A stretch of DNA of 58,671 nt from Aquincola tertiaricarbonis (GTDB lineage: Bacteria; Pseudomonadota; Gammaproteobacteria; Burkholderiales; Burkholderiaceae_C): positions 1-58,671 of the forward strand of contig NZ_JZUE01000031.1 of the NCBI RefSeq assembly GCF_000969605.1, written 5' to 3'. Below, piece by piece: positions 40,026 through 49,398 of the stretch; position 1 is the stretch's first letter; each line of letters begins with the position of its first letter. A program made the translations under genes and the position numbers. The notes under the pieces were generated by a model. That model worked only from the letters and a program-made list of their open reading frames with translations, did not search any database and was not told where the DNA came from.

Positions 40026-40600
40026 GCTGAGATGTCTTCGTACAGCGGTACCTCGTTGCGCGACAGCCTGCTCATCAGGGACAGCAGGCCCGGGCCGTCG
40101 AAACGCTGCGTGCATGGAATGTAGACCGTCTGCGCCGATCCGTTCGACGATGCCTTAGCGCCCCGGAGGCTGACCCAGTAGGCGCAACGACGCAGCACCA
40201 GCGCGTCCTCGGTGCATTCGATCCATTTGGCCGATGCCGGCGGCATGTACAGCACCACCAGGATCCGCGGCGTGGCCACCGCCTGCGACCGAAGATCATC
40301 GTACTGGGCGATGCCACGAAGGCTGTACGCGAAGTGACCGTCAACCACGGCGGGCTCTGCGACGGTGGCCTTGAGTTGAACTTTGAGGTCCACCTCGGTG
40401 CGATAGCCGCCACCGTCAAACGGGCCCCAAGCGACCAGTTGCGCGTCAACCCCGGCATTGTCCTCGTGCCGAGTCGACACCTTGCACGCGCACCGCGCAT
40501 GAGACGCCACGGCATGGAGGTATGCGTAGCTGAGTTCCGACTCCATGTTGGCGAGGCTGAGCGGGCGCATGTCTTGTCGTGTCAAGTGCCGGTCGATCAT
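40022..40600 (-). CDS. DUF4365 domain protein (predicted PD-(D/E)XK nuclease-like)
   Basis: A 192-residue protein matching DUF4365. ELSYAYLHAVASHARC opens the domain; DNAGVDAQLVAW supplies the conserved Asp, and VDLKVQLKAT the Q-x-K element, together a D...QxK signature of restriction-endonuclease-like folds. DUF4365 proteins often lie in defence or mobile regions. The start at 40600 is the first Met that keeps the family N-terminus; 40546 (MESELSY) is the alternative. It is first gene of a two-gene cassette and overlaps its partner by 4 bp. Nuclease activity is inference. Confidence 0.8.
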   Translation of the reverse strand: MIDRHLTRQDMRPLSLANMESELSYAYLHAVASHARCACKVSTRHEDNAGVDAQLVAWGPFDGGGYRTEVDLKVQLKATVAEPAVVDGHFAYSLRGIAQYDDLRSQAVATPRILVVLYMPPASAKWIECTEDALVLRRCAYWVSLRGAKASSNGSAQTVYIPCTQRFDGPGLLSLMSRLSRNEVPLYEDISA

Positions 40601-40679
40601 AGCGGGCAGGCCGCCGCAATGATCGAAACGGAACGCTGAAATGCTGACACTGGCAGCACGCACAGTGCTGCACCCGCTC

Positions 40680-40694
40680 GGCATGTGCCTTGCC
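40680..40694 (+). promoter_or_regulatory. Sigma-54-like element for the carbamoyltransferase gene
   Basis: GGCAT-GTGCC-TTGCC lies 33 bp before the start at 40728. Confidence 0.65.
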
Positions 40695-40727
40695 CTTGGC
40701 CGCCCATCACACCAAGGAGCCTCATCC

Positions 40728-42533
40728 ATGATCACGTTGGGCATCAACGCGGCTTTCCATGATTCGGCGGCGGCGCTCGTCATCGACGGGCAGCTCTGCG
40801 CCGCCGCTGAAGAGGAGCGCTTCTCGCGCATCAAGCATGCCAAGCGGCCGGTGCCCTTCAGTGCGTGGGAGTTGCCCTTCAATGCCATCGACTTCTGCCT
40901 GGCGCGCGCCGGCATCGCGCTCACCGACGTGGATGCGGTGGCCTACAGCTTCGATGCCGGGCTGTTCCTGGACGGCCGGCTGCAGGGCGACACCATCACG
41001 CTGCCGCTCATCCCCTCGGCGCAGCCCGATCCACGTTGGGAGAACCCCTGGGATCCGCTGTTCGCGGCCTATGTGCTGAATGCCTCCCGCCAGTTGGTCG
41101 ACGGTGCGCCGCACCACCTGGGCAAGCGCTTCAAGGGCGCGAAGTTCGACGGGCCCTTCACCTTCCACCATGTGGCCCACCACCTGTGCCACCAGGCCAG
41201 CGCCTTCCTGGCCGCGCCCTTCGAGCACTGCGCGGTGATGACCCTGGACGGCCGCGGCGAGCGGGCCACCAGCACCTACGGCGTCTACCGCGACGACAGC
41301 TACCGGGCCATCGGCGAGGTGCAGGTGCCCCACTCGCTGGGCCTGCTGTACGAGCAGGTGACCACGCACCTGGGCTTCCTTGCCTCGTCGGACGAATACA
41401 AGGTGATGGCCCTGGCGGCGCAAGGCCGGCCGCGCTGGCTGGGCCTGCTGCAGGAGCATGTGCACCTGCTGGACAACGGCCAGTACCGCATCGATCCCAT
41501 CGACCTGGCCAAGCTGGTCGGCCCGGCGCGTGAGCGCGGCGGCCCGATGGAGCAGTGGCACTTCGACCTCACCGCCAGCCTGCAGGCGCTGCTGGAGCAG
41601 ACCACGCTGAAGCTGGCCACCTGGCTGCGCGAGACCACCGGCGAGCGGCAGCTGGCCATGGCCGGCGGCGTGGCGCTCAACTGCGTGGCCAATGCCAAGC
41701 TGCGGGATGCCGGCCTGTTCGACGAGGTGTGGGTGCAACCCGCGGCCGGCGATGCCGGCACCGCGCTGGGCGCGGCCTTGTGGATCGACAGCCGCGCCCG
41801 CGCCGAGGGCAGCGCCAAGGACCCGCAGCTGCCGGTGATCCGCGAAGGCGAGCCGGTGAAGCTGGCGCCGCGCACCTGGACCATGACCCATGCCTACTGG
41901 GGCCCGGACTGGAGCGACGAGGCCATCGAGGCCGAGCTGAAGTGGGCCAAGCTGCCCTACCGCCGCATGGCCGAGCCGGCCAGGGAGGTGGCCCAGGTGC
42001 TGGCGCGCGACCAGGTGATCGGCTGGTTCCAGGGCCGCATGGAATTCGGCCCGCGGGCGCTGGGCGCGCGTTCCATCATCGCCTCGCCCATCCATGCCGA
42101 GATGCAGGCCCGCATCAACGAGCTGAAGGACCGCGAGGACTTCCGCCCGGTGGCGCCGGCGGTGCCGGAGGAGCACATCGGCGAGTGGTTCACGCCCGGC
42201 CACGCCAACCGCGGCAAGTCGCCCTTCATGCTCTTCATCTACGACGTGCTGGAGTCGCAGGCCAGTCGCATTCCCGCGGCCTGCCATAGCGACCGCACGG
42301 CCCGCGTGCAGACGGTCAGCGCCGAGACGCAGCCGGCCTTCCACAGCCTGCTCACCGCCTTTGGCGAGCTCACCGGCGTGCCGGTGCTGATCAACACCTC
42401 GTTCAATGTGCGCGGCGAGCCGGTAGTGTGCACGCCGCGCGATGCCATCCATGCCTGGGCCAGCACGCCGGTGGATGCGCTGGTGCTGGGCCCGTTCCTG
42501 CTGGAGAAGAACCCGCCGCAGGCACCGGCCTGA
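40728..42533 (+). CDS. Carbamoyltransferase (NodU/TobZ family)
   Basis: A 601-residue O-carbamoyltransferase, transferring carbamoyl from carbamoyl phosphate via carbamoyl-adenylate. LGINAAFHDSAAALV opens the Kae1-like domain, with metal histidines in FHHVAHHLCHQ and the acidic CAVMTLDGRGE. The C-terminal YrdC-like part contains GWFQGRMEFGPRALGARSI, then DFRPVAPAV and NTSFNVRGEP. Family members modify Nod factors, antibiotics or surface glycans; here, among polysaccharide genes, decoration of a surface sugar is the likely role (inference). AAGGAG precedes the ATG at 40728. Confidence 0.93.
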   Translation: MITLGINAAFHDSAAALVIDGQLCAAAEEERFSRIKHAKRPVPFSAWELPFNAIDFCLARAGIALTDVDAVAYSFDAGLFLDGRLQGDTITLPLIPSAQPDPRWENPWDPLFAAYVLNASRQLVDGAPHHLGKRFKGAKFDGPFTFHHVAHHLCHQASAFLAAPFEHCAVMTLDGRGERATSTYGVYRDDSYRAIGEVQVPHSLGLLYEQVTTHLGFLASSDEYKVMALAAQGRPRWLGLLQEHVHLLDNGQYRIDPIDLAKLVGPARERGGPMEQWHFDLTASLQALLEQTTLKLATWLRETTGERQLAMAGGVALNCVANAKLRDAGLFDEVWVQPAAGDAGTALGAALWIDSRARAEGSAKDPQLPVIREGEPVKLAPRTWTMTHAYWGPDWSDEAIEAELKWAKLPYRRMAEPAREVAQVLARDQVIGWFQGRMEFGPRALGARSIIASPIHAEMQARINELKDREDFRPVAPAVPEEHIGEWFTPGHANRGKSPFMLFIYDVLESQASRIPAACHSDRTARVQTVSAETQPAFHSLLTAFGELTGVPVLINTSFNVRGEPVVCTPRDAIHAWASTPVDALVLGPFLLEKNPPQAPA

Positions 42534-42540
42534 CCGGCGG

Positions 42541-42561
42541 CCGCGCCGCTCAGCGGCGCGG
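42541..42561. terminator. GC-rich hairpin between convergent genes
   Basis: CCGCGCCGCT-C-AGCGGCGCGG is a 10-bp inverted repeat overlapping the stop of the minus-strand gene ending at 42550. No T-run is present. Confidence 0.4.
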
Positions 42562-42921
42562 CACCACGCCCTCGGGCCTCGAGCTCGGCCCGCGCAGCAC
42601 CTCGTCGGCCGCTCCAGGGTCTTCCTCGCCGGCCTCGGACTCGCCCTCGATGCTGCTCTCCGGCTGCACCGGCATCTGGCCGCCGTGCTGCTGGCGGGTG
42701 GCCTGTTGCGCCTTGCGGGCCTTGATCAGCTCCGCGTCCGGATCCTCCGGCGCCACGTCGGGCGGCAGGTCGGCGTCGGGCAGCGCGGACTGGATGTGCG
42801 CGCGCTGCGGCGGCGGCACGTAGTCGCCGTAGTTGCTGCCGGCGCGGCTGCGGTCGCCTTCGTCGGTGGTGGTCACGCGGGCTTCGTTCTTGTGGCTGTG
42901 CAGCGGGTTCGGGTCGGTCAT
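42550..42921 (-). CDS. Small hydrophilic hypothetical protein
   Basis: A 123-residue acidic, disordered protein beginning MTDPNPLHSHKNEARVTTTD. It includes YGDYVPPPQRAHIQSALPD and DAELIKARKAQQATRQQHG. No domain is recognised. A GAGGAG site lies directly before the ATG at 42921 and a sigma-54-like element 35 bp further upstream. In size, charge and promoter it resembles the hydrophilic genes at 38531, 52514 and 58123, which together may be desiccation- or stress-type proteins (inference). Confidence 0.72.
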   Translation of the reverse strand: MTDPNPLHSHKNEARVTTTDEGDRSRAGSNYGDYVPPPQRAHIQSALPDADLPPDVAPEDPDAELIKARKAQQATRQQHGGQMPVQPESSIEGESEAGEEDPGAADEVLRGPSSRPEGVVPRR

Positions 42922-42956
42922 CTCGGCTCCTCGGTGGGCGGTGTGTAGGCACATCA

Positions 42957-42971
42957 GGCAACCCACGTTCC
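42957..42971 (-). promoter_or_regulatory. Sigma-54-like element for the 123-residue hydrophilic gene
   Basis: On the minus strand GGAAC-GTGGG-TTGCC lies 35 bp before the start at 42921. Confidence 0.65.
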
Positions 42972-43067
42972 TGCCGGCGCTGCTTGCGGCAATTTGGTGC
43001 GGCACCGGCGCGCGGTTACAGATGGCGCGCCCAGCCATAACCGGCGGCAATGAAGAACGGGGCCGGT

Positions 43068-43082
43068 GGAACACCGCTTGCC
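43068..43082 (+). promoter_or_regulatory. Sigma-54-like element for the seven-gene glycosyltransferase operon
   Basis: GGAAC-ACCGC-TTGCC lies 40 bp before the start at 43123. Confidence 0.65.
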
Positions 43083-43122
43083 ATGTGGCGGCATCGGAGA
43101 ACGCCGCAAGAAAGCCAACACC

Positions 43123-44490
43123 ATGGTGCAACACCGCCGCCTGCGCATAGGCCTGATCAGCGAACACGCCTCACCGCTGGCCCATGCCGGCAGCGTCGAT
43201 GCTGGAGGGCAGAACGTCTACGTCTCGCAGGTGGCGCGTGCGCTGGCTGCAATGGGCCACCACGTGGATGTGCTCACCCGCCGCGACGACGCCGCGCTGC
43301 CCGCCGTGGTGGACGTGCGCCCCGGCATGCGCGTGGTGCATATAGATGCCGGCCCACCCGAGTTCGTTCCCAAGGAAGACCTGCTCCAGCACATGCCGGC
43401 GTTCACGCGGGCCTCGCGCCACCTGATGCAGCGCAGCGTGGGCTACGACCTGCTGCATGCCAACTTCTTCATGTCGGGCTGGGTGGGGCTGGCGCTGCGC
43501 CACATCTTCGAGGTGCCGCTGGTGATGACCTTCCATGCGCTGGGCCTGGTGCGGCGAGAGCACCAGGGCAGCGCCGACACCTTCCCGGCCGCGCGCATCG
43601 ACATCGAGCGCCGCATCGTGCAGGGCGCCGACCGGCTGATCGCCGAATGCCCGCAGGACCGCGACGACCTGGTGCGGCTGTACGGCGCGCAGCCCGAGAC
43701 CATCTCCACCGTGCCCTGCGGCGTGGACCTGTCGATGTTCGGCCCGCGCGACCGCGCGCAGGCGCGGCGCCGACTCGGCCTGCGCGAGGACGAGTTCGTG
43801 GTGCTGCAGCTGGGCCGCCTGGTGCCGCGCAAGGGCATCGACAACGTGATCCGCGCCGTGGGCCTGATGGACCGTGCGCTGAAGCCGCGCCTGCTGGTGG
43901 TGGGCGGCGAATCGGTGGAACCCGACGAGCGACGCACGCCCGAGATCGCGCGGCTGCGCGCCGTGGCCCGCGACGCCGGCGTGGAAGACCTGGTCACCTT
44001 CACCGGCCGGCGCGACGTGGCCGAGCTGCCCGACTACTACGCCGCGGCCGACGTGTTCGTCACCACGCCGGCCTACGAGCCCTTCGGCATCACGCCGCTG
44101 GAGGCCATGGCCTGCGGCACGCCGGTGGTGGGCAGCGCGGTGGGCGGCATCCAGTACAGCGTGGTGGATGGCGTCACCGGCTACCTGGTGCCGCCCAAGC
44201 ATCCGGCCGCACTGGCCGAGCGCCTGTCCTGGCTGTGCGCCAATCCGGCGCTGCGCGGCGCACTCGGCCGCGCCGGCATGGCGCGGGTGCGCTCGCAGTT
44301 CACCTGGGACCGCGTGGCCAGCCAGCTGGCCGAGGTGTACCAGGAGGTGTGCGAGGCCGATGCCGCGGTGCTGCAGCGGCCGCACCAGGCCTTGCACCGC
44401 GGCGCCGGGCTGCCTGCTGCCGCCACGCTGCCCAAGCCGGCGGCCCAGGCGCTGGTGCTGGCCGCCGCGCCGCGCGGCCTGGGCGCATGA
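43123..44490 (+). CDS. Glycosyltransferase family 4 (GT-B)
   Basis: A 455-residue GT-B transferase. The N-terminal SVDAGGQNVYVSQVARAL glycine motif binds the acceptor or donor phosphate, and the C-terminal YEPFGITPLEAMACGTPVV is the E-x7-E donor motif. The layout resembles sucrose-phosphate-synthase-like and MshA-like transferases, which also begin with GGxNVY. The product is not known. It leads a seven-gene operon with 4-bp overlaps at most junctions. The C-terminal ~35 residues are Ala-rich and probably not catalytic. Confidence 0.92.
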   Translation: MVQHRRLRIGLISEHASPLAHAGSVDAGGQNVYVSQVARALAAMGHHVDVLTRRDDAALPAVVDVRPGMRVVHIDAGPPEFVPKEDLLQHMPAFTRASRHLMQRSVGYDLLHANFFMSGWVGLALRHIFEVPLVMTFHALGLVRREHQGSADTFPAARIDIERRIVQGADRLIAECPQDRDDLVRLYGAQPETISTVPCGVDLSMFGPRDRAQARRRLGLREDEFVVLQLGRLVPRKGIDNVIRAVGLMDRALKPRLLVVGGESVEPDERRTPEIARLRAVARDAGVEDLVTFTGRRDVAELPDYYAAADVFVTTPAYEPFGITPLEAMACGTPVVGSAVGGIQYSVVDGVTGYLVPPKHPAALAERLSWLCANPALRGALGRAGMARVRSQFTWDRVASQLAEVYQEVCEADAAVLQRPHQALHRGAGLPAAATLPKPAAQALVLAAAPRGLGA

Positions 44491-45098
44491 AGCGCGCCGT
44501 CTTCCTGGACAAGGACGGCACGCTGGTCGAGGACGTGCCCTGGAACGTGGATCCGGCGCTGCTGCGCTTCACGCCGCAGGCCCTGCCGGCGTTGCAGCGG
44601 TTGGCCGCGGCCGGCTACCTGCTGGTCATCGTCACCAACCAGTCGGGCCTGGCCACCGGGCGCTTCACCGCGGCCGAGTTCGGCGTGCTGCAGCAGGCGC
44701 TGCTGCAGCGCCTGCGCGAGGAAGCCGGCATCGAGATCGCCGGCCTGTACCTGTGCCCGCATGCGCCGGCGCCCGACGGCAGCACCCTGTGCGACTGCCG
44801 CAAGCCGCAGCCCGGCATGCTGCTGCAGGCAGCGCAGGCGCATGACATCGACCTGGCGAACAGCTGGATGGTGGGCGACATCCTGAACGACGTGGAAGCC
44901 GGCCGCCGCGCCGGCTGCCGCACGGTGCTGCTGGACCGCGGCGGCGAGACGGAATGGCTGCTGACGCCGATGCGCACGCCTCACCATGTGTGCGAGGACC
45001 TGGCCAGCGCGGCCGACGCCATCCTGGACAGCGATGCCGTGGTGGCCGCCTCCGCGCGGCGGGCCGCCGCGTCGCCCGGCACGGAGCTGCGCCGGTGA
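44487..45098 (+). CDS. gmhB: HAD-IIIA phosphatase, GmhB-like (D,D-heptose bisphosphate phosphatase)
   Basis: A 203-residue HAD phosphatase. The nucleophile motif is FLDKDGTLVEDV, motif II is VTNQSGLA, and the zinc-binding loop CPHAPAPDGSTLCDCRKPQPG is specific for GmhB-like enzymes; GDILNDVEAGRRAG is motif IV. GmhB removes a phosphate in ADP-heptose synthesis. Beside two GT9 (heptosyltransferase-like) genes, heptose transfer is a plausible theme for the operon, but a histidinol-phosphatase-like role remains possible. The ATG overlaps the GT4 stop by 4 bp. Confidence 0.88.
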   Translation: MKRAVFLDKDGTLVEDVPWNVDPALLRFTPQALPALQRLAAAGYLLVIVTNQSGLATGRFTAAEFGVLQQALLQRLREEAGIEIAGLYLCPHAPAPDGSTLCDCRKPQPGMLLQAAQAHDIDLANSWMVGDILNDVEAGRRAGCRTVLLDRGGETEWLLTPMRTPHHVCEDLASAADAILDSDAVVAASARRAAASPGTELRR

Positions 45099-46237
45099 TG
45101 GCGGCCATGCCGACCGACCTGGCCGCGCCCTGGCGCGGCGTGCGCCGCCTGCTGGCGGTGCGGCTGGACAACCTGGGCGACGTGCTGATGACCACGCCCG
45201 CGCTGGCCGCCATCAAGCAGGCCCTGCCGGGCGTGCACACGACACTGCTGGCCTCGCCGGCCGGCGCGGCGCTGCAGCCGCACCTGCCCGACGTCGACGA
45301 GGTCATCACCTTCGAGGCGCCCTGGGTGCAGTCCCGCTGCACTGCCGCCCAGGCCGGCCCGGCGGTGCAGGACCTGGTGCAGCGCCTGGCCGCCGGCCGC
45401 TTCGACGCGGTGGTGGTCTTCACCGTGTGCACGCAGAGCGCGCTGCCGATGGCGATGGTGGCAATGCAGGCCGGCATCCCGCTGCGGCTGGCGCATTGCC
45501 GCGAGAACCCCTATCACCTGCTGAGCCACTGGGTGCGCGACGCCGAGGTGCCGGGCGACGGCATGCGCCACGAGGTGCAGCGCCAGCTCGACCTGCTGGC
45601 CGCGGTGGGCATCGCGCCGCCGGCGCAGGGCCTGCCGGGCCGCCCCGCCACCGGCCTGCGCTTCATGCCGGCGCCGGCCGATGCGGCCTCGCTGGCAGCC
45701 AAGCTGGCGCAGGCCGGCATGGACCCGGCCGCGCCGTGGTTCGTGGTGCATCCCGGGGCCAGTGCGGAATCGCGGCGCTATCCGGCCGAGCGCTTCGCCA
45801 AGGCGGCCCAGGCAGTGGCCGAGGCCGGCGGCGGCCATGCAGTGATCGTGGGCGGGCCGGCCGAGGCCGCGCTGGTGCAGGCCGCGCGGCCGGCGCAGGC
45901 GCCCAGCACCGCGCTGGTCGGTGGCCTGTCGCTGGGCGAGCTGGCCGCGCTCATCGCCGGCGCCCGCATCACGCTGTGCAACAACAGCGGGCCGGCCCAC
46001 ATCGCCGCCGCGCTGGGCGCGCCGGTGGTGGTGCTGTATGCGCTGACCAATCCGCAGCACACGCCGTGGCAGACGCCAGCGCGCGTGCTCAGCCACGACG
46101 TGCCCTGCCGCAACTGCCTGCGCAGCGTCTGCCCCATGGGCCACCACGCCTGCCTGCTGGGCGTGCCGGCCGACGTGGTGGCCGATGCCGCGGTGCGGCT
46201 GATGCATGCCACGCCGCTGGCCACCGCGCCCGCCTGA
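45098..46237 (+). CDS. Glycosyltransferase family 9 (heptosyltransferase-like)
   Basis: A 379-residue GT9 protein. VRLDNLGDVLMTTPALAAIK is the N-terminal acceptor motif, FVVHPGASAESRRYPAERFAK the donor-site strand, and NNSGPAHIAAALGAPVVVLY the late GT9 signature. A cluster of cysteines (CRNCLRSVCPMGHHAC) precedes the C-terminus, typical of this subgroup. The ATG lies at 45098 in a TGATG overlap with the GmhB-like gene; GTG at 45095 is an alternative. Substrate is probably ADP-heptose, by analogy. Confidence 0.93.
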   Translation: MAAMPTDLAAPWRGVRRLLAVRLDNLGDVLMTTPALAAIKQALPGVHTTLLASPAGAALQPHLPDVDEVITFEAPWVQSRCTAAQAGPAVQDLVQRLAAGRFDAVVVFTVCTQSALPMAMVAMQAGIPLRLAHCRENPYHLLSHWVRDAEVPGDGMRHEVQRQLDLLAAVGIAPPAQGLPGRPATGLRFMPAPADAASLAAKLAQAGMDPAAPWFVVHPGASAESRRYPAERFAKAAQAVAEAGGGHAVIVGGPAEAALVQAARPAQAPSTALVGGLSLGELAALIAGARITLCNNSGPAHIAAALGAPVVVLYALTNPQHTPWQTPARVLSHDVPCRNCLRSVCPMGHHACLLGVPADVVADAAVRLMHATPLATAPA

Positions 46238-46265
46238 TCCCACAGAACAAGAAGGAGCCCGTTCC

Positions 46266-47348
46266 ATGAGTGCATCCCTCACCGGTGGCGGCCTGCCGGC
46301 CTTCGGCGCCCCGGCCGGCCAGCTGCCCACCGCCGCCGATGGCCAGGCCCCGTCGGGCAGCCTGCCCACGCGCGGCCCGCGGCCCGAGGTGGCGGTGGTG
46401 ATGGCCACCTACCGCCGGCCCGACATGCTGCGCCGCTGCCTGGAGGCGGTGGTGGGTCAGAGCCTGGCGGGCGACCGCTACGAGGTGGTGGTGGTGGACG
46501 ATGGCCCCGACGACGACACCCGCCGCGTGGTGGAGTCGATGGATGCCGCCACCGGCGGCGCGCCCGCGGTGCGCTACCTGCGCAACGTGGGCAAGGGCCC
46601 GGCCACCGCGCGCAACGTGGGCTGGCGCGCCAGTGCCGCGCCGCTCATCGCCTTCACCGACGACGACACCGTGCCCGATGCCGACTGGCTGCGCGAAGGC
46701 CTGGCCGCAATGTCGTCGGGCCATGCCGCCGCCAGCGGCCGCGTGCGCGTGCCGGTGGAGGGCGCACCCACCGACCATGCCCGCATGACGCAGGGCCTGG
46801 AGACGGCCGAGTTCGTCACCGCCAATGCCTTCGTGCGGCGCGACATCCTGCTGCGCGTGGGCGGCTTCGACGAGCGCTTCAAGCGTGCCTGGCGCGAGGA
46901 CTCGGACCTGCATTTCGCCATCCTCTCCCTGGGCGCCGAGGTGATCCGCGCCGACAGGGCGGTGGTGCTGCATCCGGTGCGGCCGGCGCCCTGGGGCATC
47001 TCGCTGGGCCAGCAGAAGAACGTGGTGTTCGACGGCCTGCTCTACAAGAAGCACCGCGCGCTGTTCCGGCAGAAGGTGCGCACGCAGCCGCCGTGGCTGT
47101 ACCTGGGCATCGTGGGCCTCACCGGTGCCGCGCTCGTCGCCCTGGCCAACGGTGCGCCGCAGGCCGCGGGCTGGTGCGGATTGGGTGCGCTGCTGGGCAT
47201 CGGCCGCTTCGCCTGGCTGCGGCTGCGCGGCGCCTCGCACGATCCGGCCCATGTGTGGGAGATGCTGTGCACCTCGGCCGCCATCCCGTTCCTGGCGCTG
47301 TGGTGGCGGGTGGTGGGCGCCTGGCGCTTCAAGGTGATCTACCCATGA
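46266..47348 (+). CDS. Glycosyltransferase family 2 with C-terminal membrane helices
   Basis: A 360-residue GT2 enzyme. After a ~38-residue Gly/Ala/Pro-rich leader come VAVVMATYRRPDMLRRCLEAV, the metal motif AFTDDDTVPDADWL and the catalytic region GGFDERFKRAWREDSDLHF. Two hydrophobic segments near the C-terminus (about 280-300 and 330-350) should anchor it in the inner membrane. AAGGAG at 46251 supports the start at 46266, the only junction in the operon without overlap apart from the promoter-proximal leader. Confidence 0.9.
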   Translation: MSASLTGGGLPAFGAPAGQLPTAADGQAPSGSLPTRGPRPEVAVVMATYRRPDMLRRCLEAVVGQSLAGDRYEVVVVDDGPDDDTRRVVESMDAATGGAPAVRYLRNVGKGPATARNVGWRASAAPLIAFTDDDTVPDADWLREGLAAMSSGHAAASGRVRVPVEGAPTDHARMTQGLETAEFVTANAFVRRDILLRVGGFDERFKRAWREDSDLHFAILSLGAEVIRADRAVVLHPVRPAPWGISLGQQKNVVFDGLLYKKHRALFRQKVRTQPPWLYLGIVGLTGAALVALANGAPQAAGWCGLGALLGIGRFAWLRLRGASHDPAHVWEMLCTSAAIPFLALWWRVVGAWRFKVIYP

Positions 47349-48433
47349 CGCCGCAGCCACTGCCGCCGCTGCTGCCGGACGGGCCCCGCCGCATCGGCGT
47401 GTTCCGCGCGCTGATGCTGGGCGACATGCTGTGCGCGGTGCCGGCGCTGCGTGCCATCGCGGCGCGCTGGCCGGAAGCCGAGCTGGTGCTGATCGGCCTG
47501 CCCTGGGCCCGTGAATGGGCGAACCGGCTGCCGATGGTCTCGCGCTTCGTGGAGTTTCCGGGCTGGCCGGGCCTGCCCGAACGCGAGACCGACCTGGCCG
47601 CCTTGCCCGGCTTCTTCCAGGCGATGCAGGCCGAGCGCTTCGACCTGATGATCCAGCTGCACGGCAGCGGCAGCATCATCAACAACCTGCTGGCCGCGTG
47701 CGCGCCGCAGCGGCTGGCCGGCTTCGCCGAGCCCGACGACCTGGCCACCGAGCCGGAGCTGTTCACCCGCTGGCCACGGCAGGGCCATGAGATCGAACGG
47801 CTGCTGCATCTCACCGACCACCTGGGCCTGCCGCGCCAGGGCACCGGCATGCTGCTGCCGCTGACCGACGACGACCGCGCACGCGCGGCCGCGCTGGTGG
47901 GCGACGGGCCGCCTTACGCCTGCGTGCATGCGGGCGCGCGTTTCACCTCCCGCCGCTGGCCGGCCGAGCGCTTCGCGGCGGTGGCCGACCGGCTGGCCGG
48001 GCAGGGCCTGCGCATCGTGCTCACCGGCAGCGAAGGCGAGCGCGAGGTGGTGCAGCGGGTGAAGCAGGCCATGCGGCATGAGGCGCTGGACCTCACCGCC
48101 CGCACCGACTTCTGGTCGCTGGCCGCACTGGTGGAAGGCGCCCGGCTGCTGCTGAGCAACGACACCGGCCTGTCGCATGTGGCGGCGGCGGTGGGCGCGC
48201 CCAGCGTGGTGGTCAGCTCCGGCAGCGACGTGGACCGCTGGGCACCGCTGGACGTGCAGCGCCACACGGTGCTGTGGTCGCCCGCGCCTTGCCGGCCCTG
48301 CGGGCATGAGCACTGCCCCTACCAGCATGAATGCGCGCTGGCCGTCAGCGTGGACGAGGTGGCCGCGGTGGCCCTGCGCCGCGCGGTGGACACCTCCCTG
48401 TCGGCCCGCGTGGCCGAGGAAGCAACTGCATGA
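47345..48433 (+). CDS. Glycosyltransferase family 9 (second heptosyltransferase-like gene)
   Basis: A 362-residue GT9 protein. RIGVFRALMLGDMLCAVPALRAIA is the N-terminal motif, CVHAGARFTSRRWPAERFAAVAD the donor strand, and LSNDTGLSHVAAAVGAPSVVV the late motif. A cysteine/histidine cluster (CRPCGHEHCPYQHEC) occurs where the other GT9 of this operon also has one, suggesting the two are paralogues working in sequence. The ATG overlaps the GT2 stop by 4 bp. Confidence 0.93.
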   Translation: MTPQPLPPLLPDGPRRIGVFRALMLGDMLCAVPALRAIAARWPEAELVLIGLPWAREWANRLPMVSRFVEFPGWPGLPERETDLAALPGFFQAMQAERFDLMIQLHGSGSIINNLLAACAPQRLAGFAEPDDLATEPELFTRWPRQGHEIERLLHLTDHLGLPRQGTGMLLPLTDDDRARAAALVGDGPPYACVHAGARFTSRRWPAERFAAVADRLAGQGLRIVLTGSEGEREVVQRVKQAMRHEALDLTARTDFWSLAALVEGARLLLSNDTGLSHVAAAVGAPSVVVSSGSDVDRWAPLDVQRHTVLWSPAPCRPCGHEHCPYQHECALAVSVDEVAAVALRRAVDTSLSARVAEEATA

Positions 48434-49398
48434 ACACCCCCACCTCCAAGCGCCTGCGCGTGCTCACCTGGCATGTGCACGGCAACTACCTGTACTACCT
48501 GACGCAGGCGCCGCACGACTTCTACCTGGCCACGCTGCCTGGCCATCCGTCGGGCCACGTGGGCAAGGTGGGCGTGCTGCCCTGGGGCGACAACGTGCAC
48601 GAGGTGCCGGCCGACGCGCTGGGCGAGCATGAGTTCGACTGCGTGCTCTACCAGCATGAACGGCACTGGCACGACGACCGCATGAGCCGCCTGACGCCGG
48701 CGCTGCGCGACCTGCCCACGCTGTTCGTGGAGCACGATCCGCCGCAGGGCCATCCCACCGACACCCGCCATCCGGCGGCCGGCAGCGGCGCGCACATCGT
48801 GCACGTCACGCCCTTCAATGCGCTGATGTGGGACAACGACGATGCGCCGGTGAGCATCATCGACCACGGCGTGCTCATACCCGAAGGCGTGCGCTACAGC
48901 GGCGAGCGCAACGAGGGCATCGTCGTCGTCAACCACCTGCAGCAGCGCGGCCGCCGGCTGGGCGCCGACGTCTTCGAGCAGGTGCGCCAGCAGGTGCCGC
49001 TGCAGCTGGTGGGCATGGACAGCCTGCGCATGGGCGGGCTGGGCGAGGTGGGCAACCTGGACCTGGCCGCGGCCATGGCGCAGTACCGCTTCTTCTTCAA
49101 CCCGATCCGCTACACCAGCCTGGGGCTGGCGGTGATCGAGGCCATGATGGTGGGGCTGCCCATCATCGGCCTGGCCACCACCGAACTCACGACGGTGATC
49201 CGCAACGGGGTCAATGGTTATGTGGACACCCGGATCGACCGCCTGGTGGAGGTGATGCGCATGCTGATCAACGAACCCGACACCGCCCGCCGGTGGGGCG
49301 AGGCCGCTCGCCAGACGGCGCTGGAGCGCTTCAACATCCAGCGCTTCTCGGCCGACTGGGACCGCGTGCTGACCGACGTGGCCGGGGGTGCGAAATGA
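48430..49398 (+). CDS. Glycosyltransferase (GT-B, family 1/4-like)
   Basis: A 322-residue GT-B transferase shorter than usual. It opens [19 protein letters not shown] and contains [26 protein letters not shown] and a C-terminal donor site [22 protein letters not shown] followed by [27 protein letters not shown] proteins form a distinct group found in Burkholderiales glycan operons. The ATG overlaps the previous stop by 4 bp. Substrates are unknown. Confidence 0.88.
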   Translation: MNTPTSKRLRVLTWHVHGNYLYYLTQAPHDFYLATLPGHPSGHVGKVGVLPWGDNVHEVPADALGEHEFDCVLYQHERHWHDDRMSRLTPALRDLPTLFVEHDPPQGHPTDTRHPAAGSGAHIVHVTPFNALMWDNDDAPVSIIDHGVLIPEGVRYSGERNEGIVVVNHLQQRGRRLGADVFEQVRQQVPLQLVGMDSLRMGGLGEVGNLDLAAAMAQYRFFFNPIRYTSLGLAVIEAMMVGLPIIGLATTELTTVIRNGVNGYVDTRIDRLVEVMRMLINEPDTARRWGEAARQTALERFNIQRFSADWDRVLTDVAGGAK

